A DNA stretch of 64,000 bases from NCBI RefSeq assembly GCF_019977315.1, contig NZ_AP024652.1, positions 4,340,001-4,404,000 on the forward strand. Reading direction: 5' to 3'. Of the stretch, positions 62,341 to 64,000 are shown one piece after another. The position numbers were made by a program, and so were the translations under genes. Origin of the DNA: Arthrobacter sp. StoSoilB22. Its GTDB lineage: Bacteria > Actinomycetota > Actinomycetes > Actinomycetales > Micrococcaceae. The stretch's first letter is position 1. Each line of letters begins with the position of its first letter. Under the pieces are notes generated by a model that did no database searches, was not told the DNA's origin, and worked only from the letters and a program-made list of their open reading frames with translations.

Positions 62341-63276
62341 TTAGTCGCCCACGGCGTCGCGACCGCGGCGAAGGATGAGCGGATCGGCGTCGTAGACAAC
62401 CGAGGTGTCCTTGTCCGCGTAGTCGAACTGATTGAGGAAGTAGCGCATGGCGTTGATGCGGGCGCGTTTCTTGTCGTTGGATTTGATGGTGATCCACGGC
62501 GCGTGATCGGAGTCCGTGTACAGGAATGTACGCTCCTTGGCGTCCGTGTACTCGTCCCAGCGATCCAGCGATGCCAGGTCCATGGGCGAGAGCTTCCAAC
62601 GGCGGACGGGGTCGATCTGGCGGATGGCGAAGCGGGTTCGCTGCTCCTGACGGGTCACGGAGAACCAGAACTTGGTGACGTGGATGCCGGCGTCCACCAG
62701 CATCTTTTCGAACACCGGGGCCTGGCCCATGAAGGTGTCGTATTCGTCGTCGGTGCAGAAGCCCATGACGCGTTCCACGTTGGCGCGGTTGTACCAGGAG
62801 CGGTCGAACATGACGATCTCGCCTGCGGTGGGAAGGTGTTGGATGTAGCGCTGGAAGTACCACTGGCCTTGCTCGCGGTCGGAGGGCTTGGCGAGCGCCA
62901 CGGTGCGGGCGGACCGTGGATCCAAGTGCTCGGTGAAGCGTTTGATGGTGCCGCCTTTACCGGCAGCGTCGCGTCCCTCGAAAACAATCACGTGCTTGAG
63001 CCCGAGGTCCTGACCCCAGTATTGGAACTTCAACAGCTCGATCTGCAGCCGATACTTCTCAATCTCGTACTCATCGCGGGTCATCCGCCGCTCATAGGGA
63101 TAATCCTCGTTCCACGTCTCCACCGCCGATCCGCCGGGATCGATCAGGTCCGGGTCCTCCCCTTGCCCTCCGCTGATGGTGTAGCCCAATTCCACCAAAT
63201 GGTCGATGGTTTCACGCAGGTTGTCCCTGATCCACCAATCGTCCAGTGATGTGGATGGTGGGGTTGCCTCCGTCAT
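62341..63276 (-). CDS. ppk2: Polyphosphate kinase 2 (PPK2 family)
   Basis: 311 aa from the ATG at 63276 (AGGAGG upstream). Walker A is EGRDAAGKGGTI, Walker B is MFDRSWYNR, and the lid is RWKLSPMDLASLDRWDEYTDAKE. The family uses polyphosphate to phosphorylate ADP or GDP, or AMP. It is about 310 aa with one PPK2 domain. It is monocistronic, with a terminator before the sigma gene. Which nucleotide it uses is not decided by sequence. Confidence 0.93.
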   Translation of the reverse strand: MTEATPPSTSLDDWWIRDNLRETIDHLVELGYTISGGQGEDPDLIDPGGSAVETWNEDYPYERRMTRDEYEIEKYRLQIELLKFQYWGQDLGLKHVIVFEGRDAAGKGGTIKRFTEHLDPRSARTVALAKPSDREQGQWYFQRYIQHLPTAGEIVMFDRSWYNRANVERVMGFCTDDEYDTFMGQAPVFEKMLVDAGIHVTKFWFSVTRQEQRTRFAIRQIDPVRRWKLSPMDLASLDRWDEYTDAKERTFLYTDSDHAPWITIKSNDKKRARINAMRYFLNQFDYADKDTSVVYDADPLILRRGRDAVGD

Positions 63277-63370
63277 GCGGTCCTCCTGGTCTGTAAGCCT
63301 GCCCGGCCTGCGGGTTGAGCGGCAGCGTAGCAAGGCTTGGTGACGGGAACATGAACAGGCTATGCAGCGG

Positions 63371-64000
63371 TCAGCCGTGGTTGCGGCGGGCCTCCACCTG
63401 CGTGAAGAGCAGCCAGCTTAGCCAGACGCCCAGAAGGATCGCCGCGCCGGGCAGCAAGTCCAACGGTGCGATTTCGCGCCCGGCGGGGAGAATACCGAAC
63501 CCGAGCCCTACAGCGCCCGCCACAACCACCAAGCTGATGGCATCCGAAGCCACGTCAAGTGACCGGCGCCGTATCAGTTTGACCGCCAGCCCTCCGGCCA
63601 TGATCACCACGATTGCCACACCCATTCCCAACGGGTAGGCGCTGAAGCCCGGCACGAAGTCCTGGGATGCGGCCCACACCATGAAGGTCAGCAGACCTGC
63701 GAAAAGTGCAAGTGAAGTGATGAGCGAGGCAGCGGTGGTCATCACCGTCATCCGCCGGTCCTTGTCATGGCGTTTCCGGGGAATGTAGTCCCAAGCGCCA
63801 CGGGTCAGCTTGGAACTAATCCACCCCGCGATCACCACCAGGACCAGCGGGACCAGGATGGGCGTGACGTAGTTGTTGCTGACCGCCCAAAAGAAGGCCA
63901 GAAGTGCCGTGTAGACCTGCGGGGTGGCAACAATTCCCAGCCACCAGCCCGTCAGGTACTCATTACGGGCTTCGGGGAGGTCCAGGGGATGGACAAGGTA
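63371..64000 (-). CDS. Membrane protein, 5' end off the window
   Basis: The frame on the minus strand is open from 64000 to the stop at 63371, 209 residues seen without a start. The visible part begins YLVHPLDLPEARNEYLTGWW. It has about six hydrophobic segments, including WLGIVATPQVYTALLAFFWA, LVPLVLVVIAGW, ITSLALFAGLLTFMVWA and LGVWLSWLLFTQV. No motif identifies a family. A shorter internal start (GTG at 63838) is possible but would break up a continuous hydrophobic pattern. Confidence 0.6.
   Translation of the reverse strand, partial: YLVHPLDLPEARNEYLTGWWLGIVATPQVYTALLAFFWAVSNNYVTPILVPLVLVVIAGWISSKLTRGAWDYIPRKRHDKDRRMTVMTTAASLITSLALFAGLLTFMVWAASQDFVPGFSAYPLGMGVAIVVIMAGGLAVKLIRRRSLDVASDAISLVVVAGAVGLGFGILPAGREIAPLDLLPGAAILLGVWLSWLLFTQVEARRNHG

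Overview
The window reads as chromosomal DNA of a high-GC Gram-positive actinobacterium, most likely an Arthrobacter or Paenarthrobacter relative (Micrococcaceae). The reasons are the GC-rich coding sequence with strong GGAGG-type ribosome sites, a three-subunit PntAA/PntAB/PntB transhydrogenase, many IclR/GntR/PucR/PaaX regulators, and an actinobacterial layout of aromatic catabolism genes. The genus is inferred, not proven. I see no tRNA, rRNA, transposase, integrase or CRISPR array. Most genes are short metabolic operons, each with its own regulator and transporter.

Region by region: 1-3996 holds gcvP-gcvT (gcvT cut by the left edge) behind a tandem glycine riboswitch. 4008-8075 is a divergent PucR regulator / MFS transporter / ureohydrolase locus. 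8208-9720 holds mscL and an ACT-domain membrane protein. 9765-15128 is a catabolic cluster: MFS transporter, FCD-type GntR regulator, a hydantoin-racemase homologue lacking both catalytic cysteines, a cyclic amidohydrolase with intact metal ligands, and an arylmalonate-decarboxylase-like protein. 15513-18528 is the pnt operon. 18713-23802 is a mixed set of small redox, HAD, DUF1508-like, VOC, PaaX-type and membrane-protein genes.

23902-32619 is a CoA-dependent aromatic acid cluster with transporter, CoA ligase, monooxygenase-OYE fusion, two thioesterases, cupin, FAH hydrolase and a divergent RidA. It resembles anthraniloyl-CoA or salicylyl-CoA chemistry. 33075-46083 carries a nearly complete shikimate-to-central-metabolism route: MHS transporter, IclR, shikimate/quinate dehydrogenase, 3-dehydroshikimate dehydratase, then pcaHGBDCFIJ and a second IclR.

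46250-64000 is more general: a secreted zinc protease with ten FG-GAP-like repeats, a MoaD-like/BNR-repeat pair, a GGDEF protein, a PEP mutase-like enzyme, LysR, a USP, a candidate small RNA, an LssY-like membrane protein, an epimerase, a trehalose-synthase-like GH13 enzyme, an ECF sigma/anti-sigma pair, PPK2, and a membrane protein cut by the right edge.

The least explained parts are the 9765-15128 cluster, the exact substrate of the 23902-32619 cluster, a 20-bp palindrome shared by two loci, several 60-70 bp imperfect palindromes between genes, and the candidate sRNA at 55831.
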